Below, piece by piece: positions 12,315 through 24,168 of a DNA stretch of 64,000 nucleotides; within the stretch, counting starts at the first letter, position 1; each line of letters opens with the position of its first letter. A program made the translations under genes and the position numbers. The notes under the pieces are model-generated. The model saw nothing but the letters and a program-made list of their open reading frames with translations. It was not told where the DNA came from and did not search any database. This stretch comes from Echinarachnius parma (lineage: Eukaryota; Echinodermata; Echinoidea; Clypeasteroida; Echinarachniidae), in assembly GCA_037951105.1 (NCBI GenBank), contig JBAMJV010003766.1, positions 62,001-126,000 of the forward strand, in the 5' to 3' direction.

Positions 12315-12384
12315 CTTGTGCATTTCCTAATGTGCAAATCCATCCAGAAATAAGGAAACATACAATAAAATCCGCCTTGATCAT
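12315..12384 (-). CDS. Gene A first coding exon: signal peptide
   Basis: ATG followed by a hydrophobic stretch (MIKADFIVCFLISGWICTLG) and small residues NAQ suited to signal peptidase cleavage. It ends in phase 1 at a GTAAGA donor, which fits the phase-1 SRCR exon 93 bp downstream. This supports a secreted or type I membrane N-terminus. The 5' UTR is not resolved. Confidence 0.75.
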
Positions 12385-12487
12385 GCTGCTTGATTATCTC
12401 GATAAAGTTTAAAGCTAAGAACTGATAAATGGGTCACGTTAACAGGCTCGAGTAGAAAACACAAGACTTCAAGAGACTTCGAGATCA

Positions 12488-12498
12488 CGGCCTTTTAA
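12488..12498 (-). promoter_or_regulatory. Possible TATA-like element of gene A
   Basis: Minus-strand CCTTAAAAGG lies about 105 bp before the ATG of gene A. It is a plausible core promoter element only if transcription starts about 30 bp further on. No other promoter evidence. Confidence 0.2.
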
Positions 12499-13766
12499 GG
12501 ATGTGTAATTGTTGTCAAAATGACTGTGCCTGTTTGGAGCACGAGCTTAGTCAAGAATGAAGCGATCCCTATGATGATGATGAGGAGTTGATCGTATTGA
12601 GTAAAATATATTTTCAAACTAAAAGCATAATATAGTCTGAAGATAATAAAGAAGCCACCGCAAATTATAGATCATGTTATCCACCCTGCAAATCTCACGT
12701 TGCAAGTGTCACTCATATACTTCTTTGTCGCGAGATACGTAACTACTTGTTTTTGTAATTAGCTAAAAGCAAAAACTATAATGATACGGGTAGTTAAAGG
12801 TGGTGTGTCTTTTTTGTTGACCTCATAATCTAACATTGTGGAAAGGTAACAGTATGTTTGAAAAAATATAGTTTATGAACATTTCCAAGAACGTAAGATT
12901 TTGAAATAGAGTCTTCGAGAAGTTATAGCGACATAGTGTGATTCGTGCTGTGTTTAATGTGTGCACACCAACGTCATTTGTTTCAGAATAATTAAAGTGT
13001 CCCAATCAGATTCTTGATGCAACAGGAATATTTTCTTTTCAGATTGATAATAACTATAATAGATTCAGAAAACAACGAACTGAGCCTAAGAATAAGATTT
13101 TATTTTGCATGCATCATTTCCATCGGGTATCACTATAAACTTTCAAATTTCACTATCTGGATGTTAGCATTGTTATTTATGGAATGCATTACTGAGTATA
13201 GTAATGCCAAGTGTTTAGGGCACATAACATAAATATAGCGCAAGTAACAATACTTCCAGAATATGAGATCACTAATAATAACAACAAAAATAATCTTATG
13301 GTATATCGCAAGAAGGGATTTATATTTTTTCCAATGGAAATTAAGAACTCTGTGAACGTGTATGCATATGTATGTATGTATGTATGTAAGGAATTGTATG
13401 TATGTTTGTATGTATGTATGTAGGTATGTGTTTTTGTTTGTTTTTGTTCTGTGCACTAATTTTCTCCTAAATGTGTTGAAACAAGTTTGAACACAAAAAC
13501 AAATACAAGATATGGCACCTGAATGTCTACTTTCCCGTTTTTTAGCGATTCAAATACAAACATTATTTTTGTAAAGAATTAAATTCTTTTTGCTGAAGTG
13601 ATAACTGCTATTATTAGATATCCTACATCGGTGCATAAAGCCGTACTGGTCTTTAACATTACGGTTACGGATCTCAATCTGATAATGTTCCATGACGTAA
13701 TATTAATTATACCCGCAAATGTGGCAAAGGGCGTACGTACTACACTTATTGGCGGGAGTAGGCCAT
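12499..13766. other. Upstream of gene A, no gene seen
   Basis: AT-rich sequence. A TATG-type microsatellite with interruptions lies at about 13358-13430. Short frames there are microsatellite translations. Confidence 0.45.
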
Positions 13767-14623
13767 TGAATTGAATTGAATTGAATTTATTTCACATTTG
13801 CATAAAAAACATGAACATATGTACATACAGTTGAATTAAAACAATATAGCATAACACATAAAAACAAGTATAACAGAAGAGAAAACAAAAAAAACACAAA
13901 ATTGCACTAACATTATGTAAATGTGGGGATTATAAAAAGTCACAAATGACTTATAAGCATAACCCCTGAATATATAAACTGAAATAAGAGTAAAGTGATA
14001 AGGAAGAAAAATAACGTTACTATTTACATATTTCACAAAGATAAGAAATAAAAATGAAGCATAAAATGCTAAAGCTTATTAAAAATGTACTCTTTAAATT
14101 TAGATTTAAATATATTAAGCGATTTTGAATTCTTGATATTTTCAGGTAAACTATTCCACAGCAGTGGACCATTGTATGATATTAAAGTACGTGAGAGTGA
14201 AGATTGACCATAAATAATACGATAATTTAACTTTCCTCTAGTATTGTAAGAATGAATGTCACTATTTCTATCAAAGAATGAATGGAAATTAGTTGGTAAT
14301 AAATCATTAAAATATAAATACATAAATATACCGACATTATAATTATACAGTGCATGAACAGGCAACATTTTAAATTTGTTAAATAGAGGGGCAGTATGTG
14401 CTCTAAAACCAGATTTGGATATTATACGTACACAACGTTTCTGTAATATTAATATTCTATTTAATAAATAATTATTTGCAGATCCCCAAATTGAAATACC
14501 ATAATTTAAATGACACAATATAAGAGTATTATATAAAGTTAGTAATATAGTTTGTGGTATATGGACGCGGAGAGCTAAAGTTGTGACTTTAAGTTGCCAG
14601 ATCTCAACAGTGTAAGACTCCAA
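13767..14623 (-). mobile_element. 5'-truncated LINE with C-terminal RT frame
   Basis: The frame 14623-14069 encodes about 184 residues of the C-terminal part of a non-LTR ORF2: LCHLNYGISIWGSA, ILQKRCVRIIS, then SYNGPLLWNSLPENIKN and FKSKFKEYIFNKL-stop. The 3' UTR ends at 13767 in (TTCAA)n. Catalytic RT motifs are missing, so it is dead. Confidence 0.75.
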
Positions 14624-14751
14624 TTTGTTGCAAGCATTTATATTGAGAAAATAAAAGATATCTTTTAGGCACTTTGAAATGTCTAAAAAGTATTTTACAA
14701 AACAATGTAATCTATAACTTCCGATTTTATGCTGATTTTAGGACTCGTTTG

Positions 14752-15470
14752 GAAATTGAAATTGAAATTGAAATTGAAATGGTTTTATTGAAAATAATAT
14801 CATTCGCAGCCACATGGCTGAATTGCAGATACTTTACAAAGACAATACATAATTAAAATAACTTAACTTCAACTTCAAAACAAGGAGCTCCTTAAGTAGA
14901 CAATTAAATATTGAACATAATAAACATGGTACGATTGAACAAAAAGAAAAACAGTATTACAAGGACGATAAACATTTAACACAGAGATAAAAGGTATGAT
15001 CGCTAAGATTAAGTTTCAAATTGCAATAAGATATTTTTAAGTAGCCCATCATACATTTTAATTATAACCCAGTCTCCAATTTAACTAACATATCAATCAT
15101 TTTATTTTACTTATATAAATATCATATTCTATATTCTATACCTCATCAAAATTATTCATCATAAAAGAATGTAATTTTGGCAATTATAATTTGTATGAGA
15201 GTAAATCTATTATTATATAGATCCAATAATTATTTGTTCAGTGCGTTATACATGTGTATTATTATTCATCATAAAAAATTAATATTCATCATGAGGGGAG
15301 CAATTTGGGCAATTATTTATATTCAAAAAATATACAAAATACTATAATGTAAATCCTATAATAATCAATTCTACGAGTTATATAAACTAGAGCACATACA
15401 ATATAATAAAAATGATGCGTAACGAGTTAAAAATAGTAGTTGTTTCTTTACAGTATCAGTCGATATAAAC
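14752..15470 (-). mobile_element. Likely LINE 3' UTR remnant
   Basis: It begins with (GAAATT)4 at 14755, the reverse of a LINE 3' tail like that at 613, followed by AT-rich sequence without a coding frame. The inner boundary is uncertain. Confidence 0.35.
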
Positions 15471-15659
15471 CTCCCAACCCAACACAGCAATCTGCAGCAA
15501 CCCCCATTGATGAGTACAACTCAATAGGGATTACTGCACACAAACGTCAGCTGGGGGGAAGCCTAACTCGACCAACTATGTACTAATGTACAAAATTGCT
15601 TGTTTACACATGTATCATACATCAATTAAAAAAATGAAAATAATGAATGTGGGGCCAAA

Positions 15660-15895
15660 AGAAATGTGTGTCTTGGGTGATGGTGATTGCATGACAGTGA
15701 TGATGATGACGGTGATGATAATGATGGTGATCATGATGCTGAAGATGAGATTGATGAGGTTGATGAGCATGGTGTTGATGGTGACTTTGATGGGGATGAT
15801 TATGGTGACGGCGATGGTTGTGAAATTGATAACATTGTTGGGGATGACTTTGGTGGTGATGATGGTGATAATGACATGGATGATAGAGTAAATGC
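15660..15895 (+). repeat. GAT/GATGGT-rich simple repeat
   Basis: Imperfect GATGATGGT-type repeat. Its three forward frames translate as Met-, Asp- or Val/Met-rich strings, so the apparent open frames follow from composition. Confidence 0.8.
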
Positions 15896-16043
15896 CAATT
15901 AGCGAAAATGATGGTGATTGCACTTGTCTAAACACAGTAGTGATAAAACATATTGCACATTTAGTTTTGGATCAAAATACTATAATGTAATCACTGATTA
16001 ATCATAATAATGAAACTTGCGATAGTAGGAGAAGACAATAGTA

Positions 16044-16631
16044 CTATAAGTTTCCTTCTTCAAAATTACTGACATTAAAATAAGTTTGCTTCGTGATCCC
16101 GCCGGTCCACACTGGGGCAGCATACTCTAGAACGGGGCGTAGAATGGTGGTGAATATCGTGGTAAGATCTTTCACTGGTAGGTTGAAATGTTTCAGGTGT
16201 CTCAGGATGTAGATGCGGGAGTTGGCCTTCTTGATCATCGCGTTGACGTGGGCATCCCATTTCAGGTCACATTGTATGAATACACCCAATAATTTGATCA
16301 ATTGTTGTTGTTCTAGGAGCTGGTCGTTTAACTGGAGGACGGTAGGGTTAGGGTGAACGCGGGAGAAGCACACTTCCATGAAGACACTCTTCCTAGGATT
16401 GAGAAACATGTTGTTGTTATCTGCCCAATAAGTCAGCTGGTTGATTGACTCAGGAAGTGTTGATTGGGCGGTGACATTCCGCGTTTCTATAATTGTTAAG
16501 TCGTCGACGTAATTGAAGCACTGTATGCTGCTATTGTTGTTTTTGGCTGCATCATTGATTAAACATAAGAACAAAACAGGGCCTAGTTTTGTGCCCTGGG
16601 GGACACCAGCTTGGACTTCTCTTGGAAGCAT
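16044..16631 (-). pseudogene. LINE reverse transcriptase fragment
   Basis: About 195 residues of RT: GVPQGTKLGPVLF (fingers/palm), NYVDDLTII containing the catalytic YVDD box, LNPRKS, LLGVFIQCDLKWDAHV (thumb-proximal motif) and LEYAAPVWTGG. The upstream and downstream ORF2 regions are absent. It is a different lineage from the 14069-14623 fragment, judged by sequence style. Confidence 0.75.
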
Positions 16632-16652
16632 TTTATATACAGCAGTTTTACG

Positions 16653-17022
16653 TTTAAAGGGACTTTATAGTAACATTGTCCAAATATTCAAAACTTACTT
16701 GGTTCTCTCATACATTGTCATATTCATATTAACAATAAAAGCACGGGACAGGTTTTGGTTTTCAAATTTCCCTTTCGTTCAAAGGATATTTACGATTGAA
16801 GTGTTCAGATGTTAAACTGTTTACGGGATAATTCAAGCCGTGTACAAAGTAAGTGCAATGAGTTATTGAATATCACTTTGCATTTTCGCTCATTTCTCGG
16901 CCAAAATATCCAATTAACGTCCACTTATTACTTGGTTGACATATCAGATCACACCAATACACATTTTAGTAATCACTCATCACTTTTTGCACTTGTAAAC
17001 AAATTTACTAGATCCCTTTAAA
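16653..17022. mobile_element. MITE family 2, full copy
   Basis: 370 bp from TTTAAAGGGACTTTATAGTA to ACTAGATCCCTTTAAA, with imperfect terminal inverted repeats. Other copies: 3428-3684, 17580-17787 (inverted, partial), 46303-46480 and 52562-52945. Confidence 0.7.
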
Positions 17023-17579
17023 TAATCAATCCCATTAGCTATCATAACCAGAGAAATATGGATATCCAAACTAATTGTATTCAAATTTCATAATCATAAT
17101 TACTGCGAACAAACATTCATTGGTCTGCAGAAATAGATATTTTGTATTGCCATAGCAACTCCATCACCCCTAACATTTGCCTAAGGTTCGTAGATAATAG
17201 ATGACAGTCTTCTTCTGCAGACCCATGAACACATCATTTAGTGATGATGAGTTTTAAAATTATAATTATCAAAATATGGGAAAACAATTTTCTGAATTTT
17301 GGGTGAAATCGATTACTAAAACTATTCTCTTTCATATATAAGAACATTACTTTGGGGCGTTGGTTCCCTTTAAGCCCAAAAGCTTAAGCCCAAAATGCCA
17401 AAAGTAAAATGAATTGTTTGCCTGAAAATGACTCGACTTTGGCCCAAATCTCAGCGGTCTACATCTGCCCCCACTCGTCCCCTTTTCTTACGCCGTTATA
17501 CCCCATGCTATAAGTGTACACGTATTTTTTGTATTTTTGACAAGTGCATAAAATGCGTTGTTTATAAAATGTGAATTGA
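17023..17579. other. No gene seen
   Basis: AT-rich spacer between two family 2 MITE copies. Confidence 0.4.
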
Positions 17580-17787
17580 TGTGATACTGATATGTCCAGA
17601 AAGTGATGTGTGAAAATTTCGCGTTAATTTGATGTTATTTGGCCGAGAAATGAGCGAAAATGAAATTTGAAAAACCAAAATCTTGTCCCATGCTTTTATT
17701 GTTGATATGAATACAACAAGGTATGAGAGAACCACTAGAGTTCCAAGTAAGTTTTGAGGATTTGGACAATGTAAAGTCCCTTTAATT
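17580..17787. mobile_element. MITE family 2, partial inverted copy
   Basis: Contains GGCCGAGAAATGAGCGAAAA, the complement of sequence inside the full copy. It ends GACAATGTAAAGTCCCTTTAA, the complement of the family terminus. Confidence 0.55.
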
Positions 17788-17862
17788 CCCCCGATACCCG
17801 TATCATGTACAGGAGACCGTATGTTTACGACTGAAGGATTACTATAAAATGTAATAAATACC

Positions 17863-18042
17863 CGACCCGGGCTACATTGCAGAAAGATATACCGGTACAA
17901 TCGTTTGTAATTTACAATTAATTGTAAGTCCGTTCATGAGTTCTAAATGCGCAAATCTGATTGCTTGAAACACGCAAATTTTCCGACTTACAATTAATTG
18001 TAACTTACAATCGATTGTATTTCTTTCTGCAACAGGGCCCTG
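17863..18042. repeat. Inverted-repeat element with TTACAATT arms
   Basis: The left arm runs from CCGGGCTACATTGCAGAAAG through ACAATTAATTGTAAGTC. The right arm is the complement, ending CTTTCTGCAACAGGGCCC. A related half-copy is inserted at 62532-62628. Confidence 0.6.
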
Positions 18043-18130
18043 GACTGATGATAGACGTAAGCGGCGATGGGGCTATGAGGGTTTGGGGGTTGCAGTTATA
18101 GTAGTATGACAGTGACTACAACTGCCATTA

Positions 18131-18570
18131 GTCGTGTCCACACGGTAAAAGCCAATCTTAAAGTTATCTTGTAGTTATCTTGTGGTTTGCAATCTTTAAG
18201 TTATCTTGTAAGTATATAGTAGTTTGCGCCCGTTTGGACACGCTAAACTCGTAGTTTGCAAACTACAAGATTGCGCGCATTGCAAAATTGTACTTATCTT
18301 GTAGGTATCTTGTGGTTTGCAAACCACAAGATAACTACAAGTTTGTGCGCGAATCCGCGCAGTCTAGTTTTGTTTTACCGTTTGGACACGATCAACCACG
18401 AGACTCGTAGTTTAGGTTGACCACATGTCCGAGATATGCTTCCGGTGTGACCACAAGTCAAGTGAGTGCGCTTGACCTCAAATGAGAAAGGCGCGCACAC
18501 TACTTCCGGTTTTAATTCTTAAGAGTTGCAACTATCGAGAGTACGGCATCCTTTACCGTGTGGACACGAC
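18131..18570. mobile_element. TA-flanked MITE with internal subrepeats
   Basis: Terminal inverted repeats GTCGTGTCCACACGGTAAA / TTTACCGTGTGGACACGAC are flanked by TA on both sides, as expected for Tc1/mariner-type insertion. The interior repeats GTTTGCAAAC-like palindromes and TATCTTGTAG motifs. Non-coding. Confidence 0.7.
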
Positions 18571-19076
18571 TATTGTAGTTGTAGTCCCTAATAAGACGCG
18601 TGCTGCCACCTTGCGCACGTTGCGTAATGTATATACTGGCACTATGGTATACTGGTTGGCATGGCTCGGGTGCGCGCGACGTAGCCTAATAATAGGCTGT
18701 TTTCGCAAACGCGACGGAAGCATTCTACAACGCTAATCTCAGCGGGGGGTCGCACTCAGTGCAAACATTTCCGCGTAGCGTCCAAATCTACAACGGTAGT
18801 TGGCCGAATTAGCGTCGGGTGTACAGCGAGTACCGAGCGGCGTGGTAAGCCCTTACTTCAATGGGTCAGCCAGAGGTCAGTGGGGTCAGCCAATCAGCGC
18901 GCTTGGTCACTCGAGCAAGGAGACGTTCCGCGTATTCTTCACTGCGAAACTGCAAATAGATCACGACGGTAGCCAGAGTATGGAGACGGTCACAGCTAAT
19001 TTAAATCCCGCGTATTCAGTACTCCGTCGCATTGCGAAAAGACGCTACTAGTTCAAAGTGGTGACCCACAGTGTAA
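18571..19076. other. GC-richer spacer, no gene seen
   Basis: No conserved domain in the short frames and no clear repeat boundary. Confidence 0.35.
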
Positions 19077-19306
19077 AGCCCGGTGCAGAAAGAGCCGACT
19101 CGACCCGATCTGACTGGCTTTTCTTTCAGATCGGCTCTATGTTCATTGCCTCACGACTGTGATTTTGCCAGTCGGAAGCCAATCGGGCCCAATTCGGGCC
19201 CAATTCGGGCCCATGTTGAATCGGTTGCGACTGAATCGGCTCGACTGGGGCTTTCAGGCGGGTCGGGTCGGGTCGGCACGAGTTGGCTTTGTCTGCGCCG
19301 GGCTCA
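19077..19306. mobile_element. GC-rich short inverted-repeat element
   Basis: Termini AGCCCGGTGCAGAAAG and the complement of AGCCCGGCGCAGACAAAG. The interior repeats CGGGCCCAATT and GGGTCGGGTCGG. Translation is low-complexity. Confidence 0.5.
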
Positions 19307-19459
19307 ACACCCCCACGCTTGATGAATTTTATGCCAATTTTAGATTGGGGCAAACAAAATCTTATGATAGGACAGCAAGGAGCAGTGAAGACTTTTGTGA
19401 TGGTTTTATTGTATTCTAAACGGATGGAAATAGGTAGGGTGACTTTCGGGCAAAAGGCG

Positions 19460-19750
19460 CTTACCCATCCCGTGTTGTTTAGCTTATGGTAAGAGAAGAA
19501 TAAAATAGGGTTAGATTGTTTCAAATGCCCCTTTAGTATGACGATATCTATCATTCAGCGCAAAAGCGTTAACAAACAGTCATAAACCTCATAAACGTTT
19601 GTTGTAAAAGCTGACGCATATTTTCCCATTTTTAACCGGGAAAGTAGTGTTCTTTTTCAATGAAACTTTCACACATCATTCGGACATATCTTACAATGAT
19701 TTTGGTACAGGATTGAAGTCTCAAATGTCATTTTGGGCAATATCTGACAC
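19460..19750 (-). mobile_element. MITE family 3, left piece split by hAT-like insertion
   Basis: The complement of this piece shares GACATTTGAGACTTCAATCC and CCCTATTTTATTCTTCTCTT with the full copy at 9747-10299. It resumes at 21901 after the 2150-bp insertion. Confidence 0.6.
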
Positions 19751-20589
19751 CAGTGGCGTAGCGAGGGTCAAGTGATTGGGGGGGCACAGCTGCGAGGGAG
19801 CGGAGCGACCAAGCCCGAGGGCGCGTAGCGCCCGAGGGGAGGGGGGTGTCCCCCCCTCCCACGGTAGGGAGCTTTTGCAAATTTTTACTTGAAATAATGC
19901 AATTTGGTGCATACCTTGCATATTTGATAATACTGAATTAAAGAAATCATTTCTCTCATGATAAAGTATACACACAATCAAACCTACGTGTACACACACA
20001 CCAGACTCAAATACTCTCACGCCGTATGCTTGTCTACATTTATTTAGGGGAGGGTGTGGGAGGGGGTTCACCCCCTCCTAATTTTTTGTTAATTTTTGAA
20101 ATTGGTGTTTAAAATATCACTGTAGAAGTATGGTCATTATTGTCTTCATCATTGTCTTAATCATGGGTGTTAAAATGGTATATAATAGTGAATCTACTCG
20201 TTACGTATTTTAAAACGGTAATAGCGAGGAAAGATTAAGCCCGTGAGATGGATCCACGTGATCCTGTATACTATAGAGCCATCGATATAGTCTAGGGCAT
20301 TGAGCTCCAATTGAACTAAGCAAAAGTGGAGGGGAGACATTGCGAGGAAGCGAAGCGATCGATTGGGGGAGGGTGTGGGAGGAGGTTTCCCCTCCCACAG
20401 TAGGGAGCTTTCGTATTTTGGGGCCTGAAATTGTGCGATTTGGTGCACACCTAAGACAGAAATTTCACGTAATATAAAGTATACGGTATAAGTATGGAAC
20501 CAAACATACTTAATGACAAAGGAGGGGGACAATCTCCTCCCCTTTCTAATGTGGGGGACATAATATTCCAATTTTATTTGCATTCAGCT

Positions 20590-20935
20590 CATACCCAGCT
20601 AGCCACCTGACGTTGGGCCGATGTCGGAATTTGGTTGCCGGATGTCGGCATATCGCCGTTGGCTCGAGGTTAAAATGTCCGCCAGCCCAACATCGTCACG
20701 ACGTCATTTTTGTGATATATTGGCATAAGGTCATTTTCCGACAATGGCCCAACATCATGTCATGAGATGATGTTGGGCCATTGTCGGAAAATGACGTTAT
20801 GCCAATATATCACAAAAATGACGTCGTGACGATGTTGGGCTGGCGGACATTTTAACCTCGAGCCAACGGCGATATGCCGACATCCGGCAACCAAATTCCG
20901 ACATCGGCCCAACGTCAGGTGGCTAGCTGGGTATG
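20590..20935. mobile_element. Near-perfect 346-bp palindromic element
   Basis: Arms of about 170 bp meet at about 20762, and I saw a single mismatch (ATAAGGTCA versus ATAACGTCA). The outer sequence is TACCCAGCTAGCC / GGCTAGCTGGGTA, consistent with a TA target. The near-perfection suggests a recent insertion. Non-coding. Confidence 0.85.
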
Positions 20936-21697
20936 GACCGAATTTACTAAAAAGATATATTATTTCAAATTATTTTATTTTCCGATGATAGTGTGCTATA
21001 GACATGATAGATGAGGGTCTAATAAATTTCGTATATATATCAGTATTTCAGAATATGCGCGCGAAGCGCGCGGCAAAAATTAAGATTTACAGTCCTTTTC
21101 AAACTAAAAAAAAACACAGCTATGCTCGGGTCCCTTGAATTAGTTTCAGTAGGCCTATGCTCAACTGATGCAGATATCGACTCTGGAGAAGATGACTGGT
21201 GCTCCTTCAATCATGATCATCAACAATATGCCTAGATTATGCATCATGAATTAATGGAACGGGTGCATTTGGAGTGAAGAAATTAGTAAAAGAAGTTTGT
21301 CTTTACCTAGACATTTAGGACTACGTAGTGCAGCTATGCGCCTTTATAGCCTGCATGAAGGCGTCAAAATTATCTATAAAAGCGGGAGGCAGATTCAAGA
21401 TCCTAAAAGGGCCCTAATTGGTATGATAAACGATTTACCATGCTAGGAAGTTTGTTAGGCCGCTCTTATGTCTTCTGAAATGCGGTGAGCGTCGATCCTC
21501 GCGCACGGGACTGAAAATTTGCATAAGGCGCTATATTGGAAGGATTCTTCAAACTGATATAGGTGCGCTATTGCTAGTACTAGCATGACGAGGGAACGAC
21601 TGTTATGTTCTTGGTTATTATCGGTGATAATGATTATTATCACACATTAAATAAAACGTGATAATAATGAATGATATACATTGTAGACACATTTGGC

Positions 21698-21900
21698 TTC
21701 ATGTCGGGTCGTCATTTTTTTTTTTTTTTTTTTTTTGCCAAACGATTGGGGGGGGGGGGGGGGCACGTGCCCCCCCGTGCCCCCCCCGTAGCTACGCCAC
21801 TGGCTTCATGTCGGGTCGTCATTTTTTTTTTTTTTTTTTTTTTTGCCAAACGATTGGGGGGGCACGTGCCCCCCCGTGCCCCCCCGTAGCTACGCCACTG
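21698..21900. repeat. Tandem duplication of the hAT-like right end
   Basis: Two copies (21698-21803 and 21804-21900) of a unit running from GGCTTCATGTCGGGTCGTCA through a T-run, GCCAAACGATTGG, a G/C-run, to GTAGCTACGCCACTG. The copies differ mainly in homopolymer length. Confidence 0.85.
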
Positions 21901-21935
21901 TCTGACACTTTACATGCCTCACTTTAACATTATAT
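21901..21935 (-). mobile_element. MITE family 3, other piece after insertion
   Basis: TCTGACACTTTACATGCCTC is the terminal repeat of family 3. It completes the element interrupted at 19750 and includes the 8-bp target duplication. Confidence 0.6.
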
Positions 21936-22486
21936 TTTAAACAACCATAACTATTTTGATGTAGACCAATATTTCATGGCTTAGTACAAAAAATTACCAA
22001 AAAATGTAATAATCTTTTATTCATCCTAACAGAGAAGAGAGACAACAAATATCGACCACCAAATTAAATACGGTTGGTGTTACGATAGATATACAACAAT
22101 AGTATTGGTGAATGCCAAATAAGTATTTTTAACAATTCATTGTATAAACTGATTCATTTTTATGAACTTCAATTTCATAAACTCCTCTCAAAAAAGTTTG
22201 TAAGACAACAGATAATCGGTCATATTAAAAGTCTAGAATACGTGGATATATTTTTTGATATAATACGGATCTCGATTATCTTTTTCACTAATAGCAATAG
22301 TGAGAGATGAAATGCATAGGAGCCCGTCTAATCAGTATGCTTTTGGCACCATGCGCCATGGTAACAAATTATAATGGTTAGCATATACTGTAACTCTGAG
22401 GTGAAGTACAAAGGTACTCCGAACAATTAATTACTTATTCGTTCTCACGTAATCTTGTTTTGTGCTGTGCGTTAAATGAGACTAAT
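21936..22486. other. No gene seen
   Basis: AT-rich spacer with no recognised coding or repeat structure. Confidence 0.4.
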
Positions 22487-23300
22487 ACCTCAGTCACATT
22501 TGCCGTGGGGTCTAAAATATCTACGGCAAATAGCAATTATAGGGCCGCCGCAGCCTTCCCACGGTCACATACGTACTGTAACAGTCACATAATGTTAGGG
22601 TAGCCGCACGGCGTATTTTGAATTGGTGGAGACAGAAAACCTGCGGCTCATTTAGAGTGATGACGCACGGTCACCTTAGGGCGTCCCTGCGGCGGCCGTA
22701 GGTTTTCGACAAAAAATACTAAGGCAAGCGCAAGGTAGCCGCAAGGTATATATATACCTGCTCCACGCAGGGAGCAGACTGTCACCATTGGTCACGGGGA
22801 CCGGTATGGATGGCGAGCGGCCAGCGTACGGGAGCCGTGCGTGGGCCTTGCGTTGCCCGCAGGGTGTGCCACGTACCGCAAAGCCACCGTACGGGCACCG
22901 TATGGCCACCTTAAGGCAGCCCTACGGCGCCCGTGGAATTCCTGCGGCCGCCGCAATTTTGTTGGGGGTCCGCAAAAGTCAATTGTAATTTATAAGACCC
23001 TATAGGGCAGCCGCACGGCAAACGCAAGGCCACCGTACGCCCGACGTATGATCGCCGTGGATCCGCTCTACGGCATGGCTACGGCGTGTCTAATTGTTAC
23101 GGCGAACCTAGAAATGAAAACAAGTTTTAAATCCGCGCTATAATCACACGGCGACCCCTGAGGCCTGTAAAAGATATGGATACACCCTAGGGTGACCTGG
23201 AGGCCACCGCAGATCCGCTGCGGCCGCCGCAAGTATCTCTCGATTTCGGTGGCCTACGGCCGCCGTATCCTAGCCGTAGAGCAAATGTGTCGGAGGAAAA
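22487..23300. mobile_element. GC-rich element with imperfect terminal repeats
   Basis: Begins CCTCAGTCACATTTGCCGTG and ends near the complement of CCTCCGACACATTTGCTCTA. Between them are dozens of CCGYANGGC-, GCGGCCGCCGC- and CCGTACGG-like words on both strands. The base composition contrasts sharply with the flanks. Its frames are rich in Pro/Gly/Arg with no domain. Confidence 0.5.
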
Positions 23301-23675
23301 ATCACATCAATATGTGACAACTACGAAATGACAATTATGAACATAGCCTAGGATGTGGGCCAATGAGAAAGGGCGTACGCGGCGACACGAACACACTTGA
23401 AAATGATCGTCCAAAAGATCAAAGACTTGTGAGACCAACAGTCCTTTCTAGGACTACCACAGTCCTTTTTAGGACTATCCTAGAAAGAATACTATCAGTC
23501 CTTTTCAGGACTCATCAATCCTTCCCTCTCACATGGTGCAACCGCAAACCAAGCGTATTATATACTCCACCATGGAAACCGATACTTACAAGCAATATTT
23601 GGCATTGTATGTATATTTTATTTTATTTTGTTTGAGGATTTATGTAGACTTAGCGTGTTTTAAAGAGATCATTAA
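23301..23675. other. Spacer with AGTCCTTTTCAGGACT hairpins
   Basis: Around 23440-23510, AGTCCTTT..AGGACT words repeat four times. No gene seen. Confidence 0.4.
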
Positions 23676-24168
23676 AGGGACTGGGTACAGTTCTGGTCAA
23701 ACTGAATTTTAGTACACATAACTTGCACCATGTCATTACAATATAATAGTTAGACCCATCATGCCCGAAAGGTAGAAAAACTTGGAAACGGCTTTGAAAG
23801 TAAAAAGCCTGTTATCATTTGTTTTTAAAGCAGCCGACACAAGGGACCGCTCTCTAAAAACATTGATTTCAACCATTTTGTATTTAACAAAATTGTGAAT
23901 GTTTTTTTTTAATAATGAAGGCATTAGGGAGATCAGTAGCAAATATCTAAAAACCATTTCGGTAAATGTTTGACAAAAGTATAGGCATTATATAAATATA
24001 AATATAAATATAAATCGAATAAATATGATTCCCACATTTATTCAAATCGGATATAGCCGTTGATATATCAGCTTTTCTGATGATTTTTTATGAAATAAGG
24101 TTTGTTTTCTTTCACAAATTAATTATGTCCTGAAGCGCATTGTAGACCAAGACTGTGATTTTCCTTTA
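23676..24168. mobile_element. MITE family 1 copy
   Basis: Begins AAAGGGACTGGGTACAGTTC and ends near TCCTTTAA. It shares GAATTTTAGTA, AACCATTTTG and GATATATCAG blocks with 1337-2424. Confidence 0.6.

Larger units (their letters stand above)
19751..21900. mobile_element. hAT-like non-autonomous transposon with 8-bp TSD
   Basis: Starts CAGTGGCGTAGC and ends with its exact complement. Both sides carry the 8-bp duplication TCTGACAC (19743-19750, 21901-21908), the size typical of hAT elements. No transposase is seen. The interior (about 20190-21110) is shared in reverse with the element at 28109-29226. It also hosts a 346-bp palindrome and a tandemly repeated right end. Confidence 0.75.

Noticed and set aside
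15586-15935. Asp-rich and Met-rich frames
   Set aside because: GATGGT simple repeat read in different frames; no domain or splice context.
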